This document shows, in pieces, positions 25,537 through 34,007 of a DNA stretch of 37,245 nt. Under the pieces are notes generated by a model, which saw only the letters and a list, made by a program, of their open reading frames with translations, did not search any database and was not told where the DNA came from. Position 1 is the first letter of the stretch. Every line of letters begins with the position of its first letter. The DNA is taken from positions 1 to 37,245 of the forward strand of contig CANHDN010000010.1 in assembly GCA_947459415.1 (NCBI GenBank). The letters run 5' to 3'. The translations under genes were made by a program, and so were the position numbers. The DNA comes from Bacteroidota bacterium (GTDB lineage: Bacteria > Bacteroidota > Bacteroidia > UKL13-3).

Positions 25537-26177
25537 AGGTAATATTTGGTTCTGCAGGGCAAGCCAAAGAAGTGGATTGGTTTTTGTATGAAATTTCTAA
25601 GCAAAAAGGTGCTCATCATCGCTTAGATTATTACATAGGAAATGAGCCTAATGATTCAGGTATTCATGGGGTTCCCATCATTACAGAAAGCGATTTTTTA
25701 CCCATGATTAAAAATTCAGTTAGCGTTGAAGCTTATATTGCCATTGGGAGTCCGGTAATTAGAAGAAAAATCTGGGATAAGTTTAAGGACTTTTCACCTA
25801 TCCATTATCCTGTTTTAATTCATCCTAGTGTATTTTATGATGAGAGACAAGATAGAGTTAAGCTTGGAACGGGTAGTATTCTGTGCGCTGGCACTGTGTT
25901 AACAACAGATGTCACTATTGGTGATTTTGTTCACGTTAATATAAATTCAACCATTGCACATGATACGCAAATTGGTAATTTCTGTACCATTTCTCCAGGA
26001 TGCAATATTTCTGGAAATGTAATATTGGGAGAAAATGTCTTTCTTGGCACAAATGCTAAAATTATTGAGCGAATAAGTATTTGCAATGATGTAATTATTG
26101 GCGCAGGTAGTTTAGTCACTAAATCTATTACAGAACCTGGAACTTATGTGGGTATACCCGCCAAAAAAATTAAGTAA
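25533..26177 (+). CDS. NeuD/PglD-family sugar O/N-acetyltransferase
   Basis: A 214-residue acyltransferase with two parts: an N-terminal nucleotide-sugar-binding fold (MKVIFGSAGQAKEV) and a C-terminal left-handed beta-helix made of hexapeptide repeats (LGTGSILCAGTVLTTDVTIG, GNFCTISPGCNISGNV, GENVFLGTNAKI). His143 in STIAHDTQIG corresponds to the catalytic base of PglD. The end, GTYVGIPAKKIK, is the usual closing motif. It probably acetylates the amino sugar made by the aminotransferase encoded immediately before it (ATGA overlap), giving an N-acetyl derivative such as N-acetylperosamine or a bacillosamine-type sugar; which one cannot be decided here. Its stop codon shares one base with the next start. 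Confidence 0.87.
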   Translation: MKVIFGSAGQAKEVDWFLYEISKQKGAHHRLDYYIGNEPNDSGIHGVPIITESDFLPMIKNSVSVEAYIAIGSPVIRRKIWDKFKDFSPIHYPVLIHPSVFYDERQDRVKLGTGSILCAGTVLTTDVTIGDFVHVNINSTIAHDTQIGNFCTISPGCNISGNVILGENVFLGTNAKIIERISICNDVIIGAGSLVTKSITEPGTYVGIPAKKIK

Positions 26178-27403
26178 TGCGTGTAGGTATAAATGCTGAT
26201 ATTTTTATTGAATGGGCAGGTGGGATAGACTTTTTAAGAATTGTTCTAAAAGGTCTGAACCACATAAACAAACATACACCTATTGAGGTTTTTGTGTTTA
26301 TTCCTGAGAAAAAAATATCCTATGCTAACTTGTTTAAGGTATTTTTAAAGCGAGTTATTAATATTATTCTTGGGTATCAAAAATATAGTTTACAATTACC
26401 TAAACCTTTGGATGTGGAAGGGGCAAAGCTGATTTTAGGAAAAGATTGTAAGGTGCAATTTGTTACTTATGATTTTAGTTTGAAGAATTTAGAAAGAGAG
26501 GCATTAAGTCGTGGTGTTGAGGTATTACTTCCATGTTTTCATTCTTTGGGTGAAGGGTTTAAAGTATCTTGGGTTGGTTATTTATATGATTTTCAGCATA
26601 AATATTACCCTCATTTCTTCTCACCTAAAGAAATACAATTGAGAGACACCTTGTTTTGCAATATGCAAGATGAGGCAAGGGTGATCATGGTGAACGCAAA
26701 TGCAGTTAAAAATGATGCTGAAAAGTTTTTTCCAGGTAAACATGCGCAGATTATTTCCCTTCCATTTTGTCCATTATATAAAGATGAAAGCATCGATTTT
26801 GATGATGTGCTTCTGCCAGATAATTTACCAAAAAAATATTTTCTGATTTCTAATCAATTTTGGCAACACAAAGATCATAAAACTGCCATAGAAGCGCTAT
26901 CTATGTTTCACAAGGAATATGGGTTAAGTGATGTTCATTTAATTTGTACAGGTGAAATGCATGATTATCGAGCACCCGGCTATGTTGATACAATACAGGA
27001 ACTAGTTAGGAAATTATCTCTTGAAGATAAGGTTCATTTCTTAGGCTATATCAGTAAAGCACTACAATTACGAATTATGAAAGGCGCAATAAGTTTGGTT
27101 CAACCTACACTATTTGAAGGTGGTCCGGGGGGAGGAGCTGTATATGAAGCTTTAGCCATTGGGGTAAATGTTGTATTAAGTGATATTCCTGTAAATCAGG
27201 AAATAAAACGTGCAAATTGTTTGTTCTTTGAGGCAGGAAATCCAAGTAGTTTGGCTAAGAAATTGTTTGAAGTTATTGGCTTAGAGAAATTGAGTCTGTG
27301 GCAGCTTAAGCAGCAACAAGAGACAGATGTAAATGAGTTTTCTCAGGCATTGCATGCCATTATTCAAACGTCAATTGCTGGCAATAAGAAAGGTCTTAAT
27401 TAA
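26177..27403 (+). CDS. Glycosyltransferase family 4 (GT-B)
   Basis: A 408-residue GT-B glycosyltransferase. The C-terminal half shows FLISNQFWQHKDHKTAIEAL, VHFLGYISKALQLRIM and the donor-binding Ex7E segment EGGPGGGAVYEALAIG followed by VVLSDIPVNQEI, all typical of retaining GT4 enzymes that use NDP-sugars. The N-terminal acceptor domain is less conserved, with GINADIFIEWAGGIDFLRI at the start. It begins on the last base of the acetyltransferase stop (TAATG), so it may use the amino sugar made by the two preceding enzymes, although that link is inference from gene order. Confidence 0.87.
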   Translation: MRVGINADIFIEWAGGIDFLRIVLKGLNHINKHTPIEVFVFIPEKKISYANLFKVFLKRVINIILGYQKYSLQLPKPLDVEGAKLILGKDCKVQFVTYDFSLKNLEREALSRGVEVLLPCFHSLGEGFKVSWVGYLYDFQHKYYPHFFSPKEIQLRDTLFCNMQDEARVIMVNANAVKNDAEKFFPGKHAQIISLPFCPLYKDESIDFDDVLLPDNLPKKYFLISNQFWQHKDHKTAIEALSMFHKEYGLSDVHLICTGEMHDYRAPGYVDTIQELVRKLSLEDKVHFLGYISKALQLRIMKGAISLVQPTLFEGGPGGGAVYEALAIGVNVVLSDIPVNQEIKRANCLFFEAGNPSSLAKKLFEVIGLEKLSLWQLKQQQETDVNEFSQALHAIIQTSIAGNKKGLN

Positions 27404-27430
27404 TTTTACAGGTAATAGGTTTGTTTTAAG

Positions 27431-28261
27431 ATGATAAAAAATACACCATCATATCCCAAGGTAACAGTAGTATCTGTTTCATATAATTCTGCTCCTGTTG
27501 CTGCTGCTACTATTGATAGTGTATTAAATCAAGATTACCCTAATTTAGAGTATATTATCATTGATAATGTATCTACAGATGGGACCTTAGAAATGATTAG
27601 AAAATATGGGAGTAAAATAAATTTGCTCGTTAGTGAGAAAGATGCTGGGCCATATGATGCAATGAATAAAGGGGTGAAGTTGGCAAAGGGTGAGTGGATT
27701 TGGTTTATGAATATGGGTGATAGATTTCCAGATAACCCAAATGTTTTGAAAGAGATTTTTTCATTTAAGTTGCTTGGAGAAGTTAGAGTAATATACGGCA
27801 ACACCTTCGTAGAGGCAGAATCTATCAATTATTTAAAAAGATTTAACCAAAAAATTTCTAGAAATTTAAAGTTTGGAATTTTACATTTAAATCATCAATC
27901 AATGATTTGTAAGGTGAATTGTTTCGATGAGATAGGTTTTTTTGAGACCGATGAATTTAAAATAAAATCAGATGCCTTTTGGCTTACAAAATTATATCAT
28001 GCTTTTGGCTCAAGCTGTTTTTATTATGTAAATACTGTTTTTGCACATTACAATGAAACCGGACTTTCTTCTAATCCATTAAATTTTAAAAAAATGCATG
28101 AGGAGGATGTGCGAATTTTGAAATTAATAGGAACCAACATTCAGTTGCTATTATTGCAATTTAACTGGTTTTTTAAGCGAATTAGAATTCAATTATTTTT
28201 TGTTTTAAAAAAACAATCATATTGGTTCAATATATATAGAAACTTAAAATACCGAAAATAA
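27431..28261 (+). CDS. Glycosyltransferase family 2, WcaE-like
   Basis: A 276-residue GT-A protein. The N-terminal nucleotide-sugar fold is clear: TVVSVSYNSAPVAAATIDSVL, LEYIIIDNVSTDGT, and SEKDAGPYDAMNKGV, with the acidic metal-site segment FMNMGDRFPD. The AGPYDAMNKG plus NxGD combination is typical of the WcaE/WcaA-like group found in exopolysaccharide clusters. No membrane helix is evident. A 27-base gap separates it from the GT4 gene. It would transfer one sugar on the cytoplasmic face; donor unknown. Confidence 0.87.
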   Translation: MIKNTPSYPKVTVVSVSYNSAPVAAATIDSVLNQDYPNLEYIIIDNVSTDGTLEMIRKYGSKINLLVSEKDAGPYDAMNKGVKLAKGEWIWFMNMGDRFPDNPNVLKEIFSFKLLGEVRVIYGNTFVEAESINYLKRFNQKISRNLKFGILHLNHQSMICKVNCFDEIGFFETDEFKIKSDAFWLTKLYHAFGSSCFYYVNTVFAHYNETGLSSNPLNFKKMHEEDVRILKLIGTNIQLLLLQFNWFFKRIRIQLFFVLKKQSYWFNIYRNLKYRK

Positions 28262-28280
28262 ATAGAAGGATTTAGTCGCC

Positions 28281-29231
28281 ATGTTTTCAATCGTAATTCC
28301 ATTATATAATAAAGCAAATCATATCGAAGATGCGATTAGGTCTTTGATGAGACAATCTTTTGATAGGTATGAGATTATTGTGGTTGATAATAATTCTAGT
28401 GATGATGGCTTGGCTATTGTTCAAAAAATGGATGAGCCTAGAATTGTTGTTGTTGAAGAGAAAAATCAGGGCGTTTCATATGCCAGAAATAGGGGTGTGA
28501 GTTTGGCTAAGTATCATTGGATTTGTTTTTTAGATGCAGATGATACCTGGGAAAAAGACCAATTGTTAAATTTTAATCATGCTATTAGTAAGCATACAGA
28601 AATACTTGTTTTTGCAAATAATTATAAAATAGTTGATGCTAAAGGCAGAGAGAGAAAATGTGAAAGAAATAATTCGCATTATGATCATCAGATTTATAAT
28701 AAACCATGCTTTTTTCATGACTACAATCATGGAGATATGCCTGTAAATATGAATTCTGTATGCATGCATAAGGATGTTTTTCAGAAAATTGGTGGTTTTA
28801 GCAATGAGTTAAAAAACGGGGAGGACACCTTGTTTTGGATGAAAATATTTTTGAGAAATAAAATATATTTTACAGATTATGTTGGGTCAACTTATCATTT
28901 AAAGGCCTCAAATAGGTCCAATAATTTAGAGGTATTTTCTGTTGAACTTCCTGTAATTAAGGAGTTTGTTAAGGTATTTAAATCTGAACCTATTTTTAAT
29001 AATTATCAAAAAGATTTTCATGCTTTTATTGCAAAGCACTTATTTGTAAGTGTAATGGCAAACATAAAATTAGGAAGATTAGCTTTAGCAAAATCGTTTT
29101 TTTATGATAAACGTGTTTATGCATATCCACAGAAAACAACCCTTTTTGTGGCGCTTTTATTGAGTTTTACGCCCATTTTCATTAGTAAATCCTTATTGCA
29201 ATTTTTGCTTAAGAAGGGCTTTGTGAGCTAA
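28281..29231 (+). CDS. Glycosyltransferase family 2
   Basis: A 316-residue GT-A enzyme. MFSIVIPLYNKANHIEDAI opens the fold, YEIIVVDNNSSDDG provides the donor-binding acidic residues, and FLDADDTWEKDQL contains the DxD-type metal site (DADD). NGEDTLFWMKIF near residue 180 is the usual ED catalytic-base motif. A hydrophobic stretch near the C-terminus (TLFVALLLSFTPIFISKSLL) may associate it with the membrane. It is preceded by a GAAGGA-like ribosome-binding sequence and is the last gene of the first co-directional block of the glycan locus. Confidence 0.88.
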   Translation: MFSIVIPLYNKANHIEDAIRSLMRQSFDRYEIIVVDNNSSDDGLAIVQKMDEPRIVVVEEKNQGVSYARNRGVSLAKYHWICFLDADDTWEKDQLLNFNHAISKHTEILVFANNYKIVDAKGRERKCERNNSHYDHQIYNKPCFFHDYNHGDMPVNMNSVCMHKDVFQKIGGFSNELKNGEDTLFWMKIFLRNKIYFTDYVGSTYHLKASNRSNNLEVFSVELPVIKEFVKVFKSEPIFNNYQKDFHAFIAKHLFVSVMANIKLGRLALAKSFFYDKRVYAYPQKTTLFVALLLSFTPIFISKSLLQFLLKKGFVS

Positions 29232-29252
29232 TTAACCTTTAGTTGCCTTGCA

Positions 29253-30176
29253 TTAAATGCTTTCTAATTGATTTGTCTGTGTATTGAGCACAGGCATGCC
29301 CTTTAACAATGCTAATCTATTGCTGCCAGCCAGGTAATTTAGTTGGCCATTTTTATCCCTACTTTCTCTGAATTTTGATCTAATATATCCACTTTGACAA
29401 GTATGAATTTTTAAATCCTTTTCCTTTCCTTGTTTTACAAAATAGGCATTGTTTCCGGCAGAATTACTGCCAATAAAGTAGTATCCTTTTTCATCTGCTA
29501 AATCGCATAAGGAGCGTAATGATGAGCCGCCATAAAGCTGACTATAATGTGCTTTGTTTCTTTCAAAATTGGCTTGATAAGGAATGGTGTAAGGTTTTTC
29601 TGAACCAAAAATACTGTTATATTCCATGATAACTAGGGTAGGAGATATAATTTGTATGGCCTTCCAAATATGGTAATCGTTTCCATCAATATCTATATGT
29701 AACAGTCCAATTTTATTCGCAAATTCATTTTCTTGAATAATTTGATTGATGTTTTCTTTTGTAATAAAATGACAGGCCGCTGTTAATTCATGTTTCCAAT
29801 ATAAATCACTTTTCTTAATTGCATTTATATGATCTATTGATCCATCAATCACAAAGCCTTTCCAGTTTCTACTGATTAATAGGTAGCGTGTGTTTGATTC
29901 TTCATAATTCTCCACGCCAAATTCTAAAAAACTTTCATGTTCAAAATCTAAATATTGGGTCAAAAAATCTATGATGCCATCATCTCCCCATTGCGAAAAA
30001 ACGCTAAACTCTGCTACAGCTAAATTTTTTAAAATAGTATCTTTATTAGAAAAATTATGATGAGATAAAAGTTTTGCTTGGAGTATTTTAGTTTCGTCCA
30101 TTTTTTTTGCCAACTCTTTGCTTCTATAAGCTAATTGGTGTAGGTTTTTAAGAATTTGAATGATTTTTTCTAGCAT
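29253..30176 (-). CDS. FkbM-like / SAM-methyltransferase-fold protein, antisense within glycan locus
   Basis: A 307-residue protein on the strand opposite its neighbours. The centre resembles a SAM-dependent methyltransferase of the FkbM kind: ESFLEFGVENYEESNTRYLL at 81-100 (glycine-containing first motif), WKGFVIDGS at 105-113, and LLHIDIDGNDYHIW at 158-171. The preceding SQWGDDGIIDFL is also common in such proteins. The first ~40 residues are helical and possibly coiled-coil. Relatives are frequent in polysaccharide clusters and mostly uncharacterised; O-methylation of a sugar is a reasonable but unproven role. It converges on the GT2 gene (21-base gap) and diverges from the GT4 gene, so it is transcribed alone, interrupting the locus. 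Confidence 0.6.
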   Translation of the reverse strand: MLEKIIQILKNLHQLAYRSKELAKKMDETKILQAKLLSHHNFSNKDTILKNLAVAEFSVFSQWGDDGIIDFLTQYLDFEHESFLEFGVENYEESNTRYLLISRNWKGFVIDGSIDHINAIKKSDLYWKHELTAACHFITKENINQIIQENEFANKIGLLHIDIDGNDYHIWKAIQIISPTLVIMEYNSIFGSEKPYTIPYQANFERNKAHYSQLYGGSSLRSLCDLADEKGYYFIGSNSAGNNAYFVKQGKEKDLKIHTCQSGYIRSKFRESRDKNGQLNYLAGSNRLALLKGMPVLNTQTNQLESI

Positions 30177-30285
30177 AAATATTAAATATTGTATGTTTAT
30201 GTATATTCAATTGGTAAAAATAAGAGAATTACTTTAATTTGTTCTTACTATTTAGTGCCGGTAAACTGGTTGATTGATAAAATAA

Positions 30286-31359
30286 ATGATTAAGGTCTTA
30301 ATTATAAATTCTACACTTGAGCGTTCTGGGCTTTCAAATGTTATCTATTATTTGGCAAAATTTATAAATAAAGATCTATTTGAGATTCATATTTTAACCT
30401 TATCGCCTGAGCCTAAAAACTCTATGTGGACAGAATTTGCAGCATTAGGTGTTGTGTTGCATACTTTGAGGGCTACCAGACTACAATCTTTGTTACATAT
30501 TGGTGCAAAATTAAAACAAGAAGTGAAGCGAATAGGTCCAGACATGATACATACCCATAGTTTTAGAGGTAGTTTTTTAGCAGGAAAATTTTTATCAAAT
30601 TATAAAAGAGTGGTTACCGTTCATGGTGATTTGCATAATAATCATTCAGTAATTTATGGAAAATTTTTAGGCACCTATTTTGCAAATAGAGAATTAAGCA
30701 GTTTTAAACGTGCTAATGCAAGAACAGTTGTTTCTTATTATTTGAAAGATATGTATCATCATTTGGGTGAAATGAATGTAATTCCAAATGCGGTTCCTAC
30801 TGATTTGTTTTACAAGGCTAAATCTTCTGAGGTAATCCTCTTAAGAGAACAAATGGGAATTTCTGTTCATGCAAGGGTGTTTGTAATTGCAGGTGATTTA
30901 ATACCACGTAAAGATCCTGTTATGGTTATCAGGGCATTTGTAAATGCAAAGCTACCCGATGCCTTATTAATTGTATTAGGAAAAGGTCCTCTTTTGGATG
31001 AATGTAAACAGATTGCTAACCCACAGGTCAGATTTTTGGGCCAGGTTTCAAATGTGGCAGAGTATTATAAAATGGCAGACTTCTTAATTTCTGCATCAGT
31101 TTCTGAAGGTCAAGGCTTGTCTGTATTAGAAGCTGCCATGTGTGGGTTAACTTGTTTGGTTAGCAATTTGCCGCCACATCAAGAGATTTTTTTCAATTCT
31201 TCACATCAGGCCAGATTTTTCAGCCCTCGAAATGAATTTGAGTTAAGCAAATTAATCAGGGAGGAGCCAGTGGTAAATAATAAATTGGGAGCTTATTTTT
31301 CTATTACAGATATGGTAAATCAATATCAAAATTGCTATTCAAGTTTAGTTACTGAATAG
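30286..31359 (+). CDS. Glycosyltransferase family 4 (GT-B)
   Basis: A 357-residue GT4 enzyme. The acceptor domain begins IKVLIINSTLERSGLSNVIYYLA, with HTHSFRGSFLAGKF near residue 88 and the linker VIPNAVPTDLFY near 160. The donor domain has FVIAGDLIPRKDPVMVI, VRFLGQVSNVAEYYKMADFL and the Ex7E segment EGQGLSVLEAAMCG, then LVSNLPPHQEI. The divergent 109-base gap to the antisense gene should hold its promoter, but no good TAnnTTTG match is visible, only an approximate TTTAATTTG. It starts the second co-directional block of the locus. Confidence 0.9.
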   Translation: MIKVLIINSTLERSGLSNVIYYLAKFINKDLFEIHILTLSPEPKNSMWTEFAALGVVLHTLRATRLQSLLHIGAKLKQEVKRIGPDMIHTHSFRGSFLAGKFLSNYKRVVTVHGDLHNNHSVIYGKFLGTYFANRELSSFKRANARTVVSYYLKDMYHHLGEMNVIPNAVPTDLFYKAKSSEVILLREQMGISVHARVFVIAGDLIPRKDPVMVIRAFVNAKLPDALLIVLGKGPLLDECKQIANPQVRFLGQVSNVAEYYKMADFLISASVSEGQGLSVLEAAMCGLTCLVSNLPPHQEIFFNSSHQARFFSPRNEFELSKLIREEPVVNNKLGAYFSITDMVNQYQNCYSSLVTE

Positions 31360-31405
31360 TATCAAATCACTTTTTTTTGTATTATCGTATTTTACAAATT
31401 AACTC

Positions 31406-31972
31406 ATGAGCAACGAAGATTATTTTAATTACCTAAAAACTAGAAGTAATAAAGCACTTTTATACAGAACTAAAATAGTTTATCCTTATTTAAGTAAACA
31501 TTTAACAGGTAAAGTGCTAGATATTGGTTGTGGTATTGGAGATTATTTGAGCGTAAATAAAAATAGCATTGGAATAGATATCAATTCATTCAATGTTAAT
31601 TATTGTAAACAACTAGGTTTTGAAGCCCATATCATTGAAAATAATATTTTCCCTATCAGTAATAATTCCTGCGATGCGGCAATTTTAGATAATGTGCTCG
31701 AACATCTAGTTGAACCAGAAATAACCCTTCAAGAGGCTAAAAGAGTATTAAAAGTAGGTGGTAAATTGCTTATTGGTGTTCCGGGTAAGAAGGGGTATAC
31801 CATGGATCCAGATCACAAGAAGTTTTATGACGAGGCAGAAATGGATCATTTACTTAGTCTGAATGGGTTTAAAACTGTTAAGTTTTTATATACACCTACT
31901 TTCTTTAAATCAGATTTTATAAGTAAGAAGTTGGCTTCCTATTGTGTATATGGCGTATTTGAAAAGCTTTAA
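31406..31972 (+). CDS. Class I SAM-dependent methyltransferase
   Basis: A compact 188-residue methyltransferase. Motif I is VLDIGCGIGDYL (about residues 37-48), the acidic end of strand 2 is GIDIN, motif II-like AILDNVLEHLVEPE follows, and RVLKVGGKLLIGVPG is motif III. The size and the LDNVLEHL segment match Methyltransf_11-type enzymes common in glycan loci, which methylate sugar hydroxyls, sugar carboxylates or chain ends. Chain-end methylation can stop polymerisation, but nothing here shows this. The 46-base gap upstream includes a T8 tract without a hairpin. Confidence 0.85.
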   Translation: MSNEDYFNYLKTRSNKALLYRTKIVYPYLSKHLTGKVLDIGCGIGDYLSVNKNSIGIDINSFNVNYCKQLGFEAHIIENNIFPISNNSCDAAILDNVLEHLVEPEITLQEAKRVLKVGGKLLIGVPGKKGYTMDPDHKKFYDEAEMDHLLSLNGFKTVKFLYTPTFFKSDFISKKLASYCVYGVFEKL

Positions 31973-31986
31973 AAAATAAAGAGATT

Positions 31987-32811
31987 TTGATAGGGTCCCT
32001 TGCAAACATCAGTTTTTCTTTAGTTGTGTACAATCACAGTTATGAGCTAATTAGCCAATTGGTTCAGACCGCATTAAACTTTAAGCAAACCCATACTTTC
32101 TTTATTATAGATAATTCGCCCAAAGATAAGCTAAGTCTCAGTTTACCCGTGCATGATAAGTTGGTTTATGTTTTTAATGGGGATAATTTGGGTTATGGCA
32201 AGGCTCATAATTTGGCCATCAAAAAAATTTTAAATCAAACCCAATACCACCTTGTATTAAATCCAGATATTATTTTTGAGGTCTCTGCATTAAATGAAAT
32301 GCTTGAATTTTTGGATTCTCACCCAAACATTGGTTTGTTGATGCCAAAAGTGCTATATGGAAATGGCGAAATTCAATATTTATGTAAGCTTTTTCCTACC
32401 CCATTTGATTTAATAATGCGAAGGTTCATTCCTAATTTTTTGAAAAATAAACTGCAAGCTAGGCTAAACCAATATGAGTTGAAGCACAAGAATTATGGAG
32501 CTCAAATGGAGGTTCCCAATCTCTCGGGTTGCTTCATGTTGCTGAGGGTAGAGGTGTTAAAAATTGTAGGTTTATTTGATGAACAGTTTTTTATGTATTT
32601 AGAAGATACAGATTTGAGTAGGCGTATTAATATGCAATTTCAAACGATGTATTTCCCTGAAGTTTCAATTATTCATCAATATGAGAAAGGCTCATACAAA
32701 AATTTAAAATTGCTAAAGTATCATATTGTTTCTGCCTTTAGGTATTTTAATAAATATGGTTGGTTTTTTGATACGGTAAGAACCACCATTAATAAGCGTT
32801 TGGTATCATGA
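31987..32811 (+). CDS. Glycosyltransferase family 2, rhamnosyltransferase-like
   Basis: A 274-residue GT-A enzyme. ISFSLVVYNHSYELI opens the fold, NLGYGKAHNLAI and LVLNPDIIF (NPD in the metal-site position) follow, then LSGCFMLLRVEVLKIVGLFDEQFFMYLEDTDLSRRI, split over residues ~178-214, a pattern typical of WbbL/RfbF-like rhamnosyltransferases. No ATG occurs near the N-terminus; the start is taken as TTG at 31987, preceded by the purine-rich AAATAAAGAG. It ends in an ATGA overlap with the next glycosyltransferase. Rhamnosyl transfer is only suggested by resemblance. Confidence 0.85.
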   Translation: MIGSLANISFSLVVYNHSYELISQLVQTALNFKQTHTFFIIDNSPKDKLSLSLPVHDKLVYVFNGDNLGYGKAHNLAIKKILNQTQYHLVLNPDIIFEVSALNEMLEFLDSHPNIGLLMPKVLYGNGEIQYLCKLFPTPFDLIMRRFIPNFLKNKLQARLNQYELKHKNYGAQMEVPNLSGCFMLLRVEVLKIVGLFDEQFFMYLEDTDLSRRINMQFQTMYFPEVSIIHQYEKGSYKNLKLLKYHIVSAFRYFNKYGWFFDTVRTTINKRLVS

Positions 32812-33584
32812 GGGTTTCTGTAATTACAGCGGTTTTTTCTAATAAGGCTTTTGTTACAGATGCCATAGAGTCTGTATTGACCCAAAAAAATGTTGACATA
32901 GAATATATTATCGTAGATGGTGGTTCTAAAGATGGCACGGTAGAAATTGTAAAATCATATGGGTCTCGCATTCATAAGTTTATTTCTGAGCCAGATGAAG
33001 GGGTTTACTTTGCCTTAAACAAAGGCATTGAAATGGCTACCGGAGATATTATTGCTTTGTTACATAGTGATGATTTTTATGCACATCCCTTTGTATTGTC
33101 GCAGGTGGTAGAGGCATTTGAAAAGACAAATTGTGATGCCGTTTATTCTAATTTGTATTATGTGAAAAGTAATAATATCAATAAGATTATTAGGCTGTGG
33201 GATTCTGGTGATTATAAAGAAAATAGTTTTTTTGAAGGTTGGATGCCCCCACATCCTGCCTTTTTTGCAAAGCGAAGTGTATATCAAAACTTTGGTTCAT
33301 TTAATACTACCTTAAAAAGTGCTGCCGACTATGAACTGATGTTACGACTCATCTTTAAAAATAAAATTAGCTTACAATACCTTCCTAAATTTTTTGTAAA
33401 AATGCGTACCGGTGGAGCCAGTAATCGATCTTTACTCAATAGGATAAAGGCAAACATGGAAGATAGAAAAGCATGGCAAATTAATGGACTGCAACCAAAG
33501 TGGTACACGCTTGTGTTGAAGCCTTTGATAAAATTATTTCAGTACCGTTTTTTTAGTTATTTTCGACCCGATTCTATTCATTAA
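32808..33584 (+). CDS. Glycosyltransferase family 2, WcaE-like
   Basis: A 258-residue GT-A enzyme with VSVITAVFSNKAFVTDAIESVL, IEYIIVDGGSKDGTVEIV, SEPDEGVYFALNKGIEMATG and the metal-site LLHSDDFY. The EPDEGVYFALNKG motif places it with the WcaE-like group, as for the gene at 27431. PHPAFFAKRSVY and SAADYELMLRL near residue 170 are the usual acceptor-side and catalytic motifs. It overlaps the preceding gene by 4 bases and is followed 3 bases later by the RidA gene. Confidence 0.88.
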   Translation: MRVSVITAVFSNKAFVTDAIESVLTQKNVDIEYIIVDGGSKDGTVEIVKSYGSRIHKFISEPDEGVYFALNKGIEMATGDIIALLHSDDFYAHPFVLSQVVEAFEKTNCDAVYSNLYYVKSNNINKIIRLWDSGDYKENSFFEGWMPPHPAFFAKRSVYQNFGSFNTTLKSAADYELMLRLIFKNKISLQYLPKFFVKMRTGGASNRSLLNRIKANMEDRKAWQINGLQPKWYTLVLKPLIKLFQYRFFSYFRPDSIH

Positions 33585-33587
33585 ATT

Positions 33588-33998
33588 ATGAGCATACATT
33601 CAGAAAAAGCACCAGAACCAGTTGGGCATTATCCGCATGCACGTCGTGTGGGAAATTTATTATTTTTATCGGGTGTAGGTCCGCGTGAAAAAGGTACCAA
33701 AGTAATACCTGGTGTTACCTTAGATGAAGCAGGTAATATGGTGAGTTACGATATAGAAAAACAAGTTCGTTCTGTTTTTAATAATATTAAAAATATTTTG
33801 GAAGATGCAGGAAGTAGCTGGGGAAATATGGTAGATGTTACGGTGTTTTTAACCAATATGAAAGACGATTTTCCAACCTATAATAAACTTTGGGCAGAAT
33901 ATTTTGCCATTGACCCTCCTTGCAGAACTACCCTAGAAATAAACTGCTTGCCAACACCGATAGCAATTGAACTAAAGGTTATTGCTACAATAGACTAA
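33588..33998 (+). CDS. RidA/YjgF-family protein, 2-aminomuconate-deaminase-like
   Basis: A 136-residue member of the Rid superfamily, trimeric enzymes that hydrolyse reactive enamines/imines. GNLLFLSGVGPREKG (22-36) and VRSVFNNIKNILEDAGSSWGNMVDVTVFL (60-88) are conserved, and Arg113 in PCRTTLEI matches the substrate-carboxylate-binding arginine of RidA. The opening SEKAPEPVGHYPHARRVGN and PGV segment resemble bacterial 2-aminomuconate deaminase, an enzyme of tryptophan/kynurenine or aromatic amine breakdown; that sub-assignment is from recollection of the family. The gene is only 3 bases after a glycosyltransferase and 9 bases before an acyltransferase, so it appears to be co-transcribed with the glycan locus although no catabolic partner is present. 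Confidence 0.82.
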   Translation: MSIHSEKAPEPVGHYPHARRVGNLLFLSGVGPREKGTKVIPGVTLDEAGNMVSYDIEKQVRSVFNNIKNILEDAGSSWGNMVDVTVFLTNMKDDFPTYNKLWAEYFAIDPPCRTTLEINCLPTPIAIELKVIATID

Positions 33999-34007
33999 GC
34001 AAGGTTT

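Noticed and set aside
30255-30275. CCGGTAAACTGG near-palindrome upstream of the second GT4 gene
   Set aside because: It has a mismatch, is short, and shares no half-site with other intergenic elements in the window.
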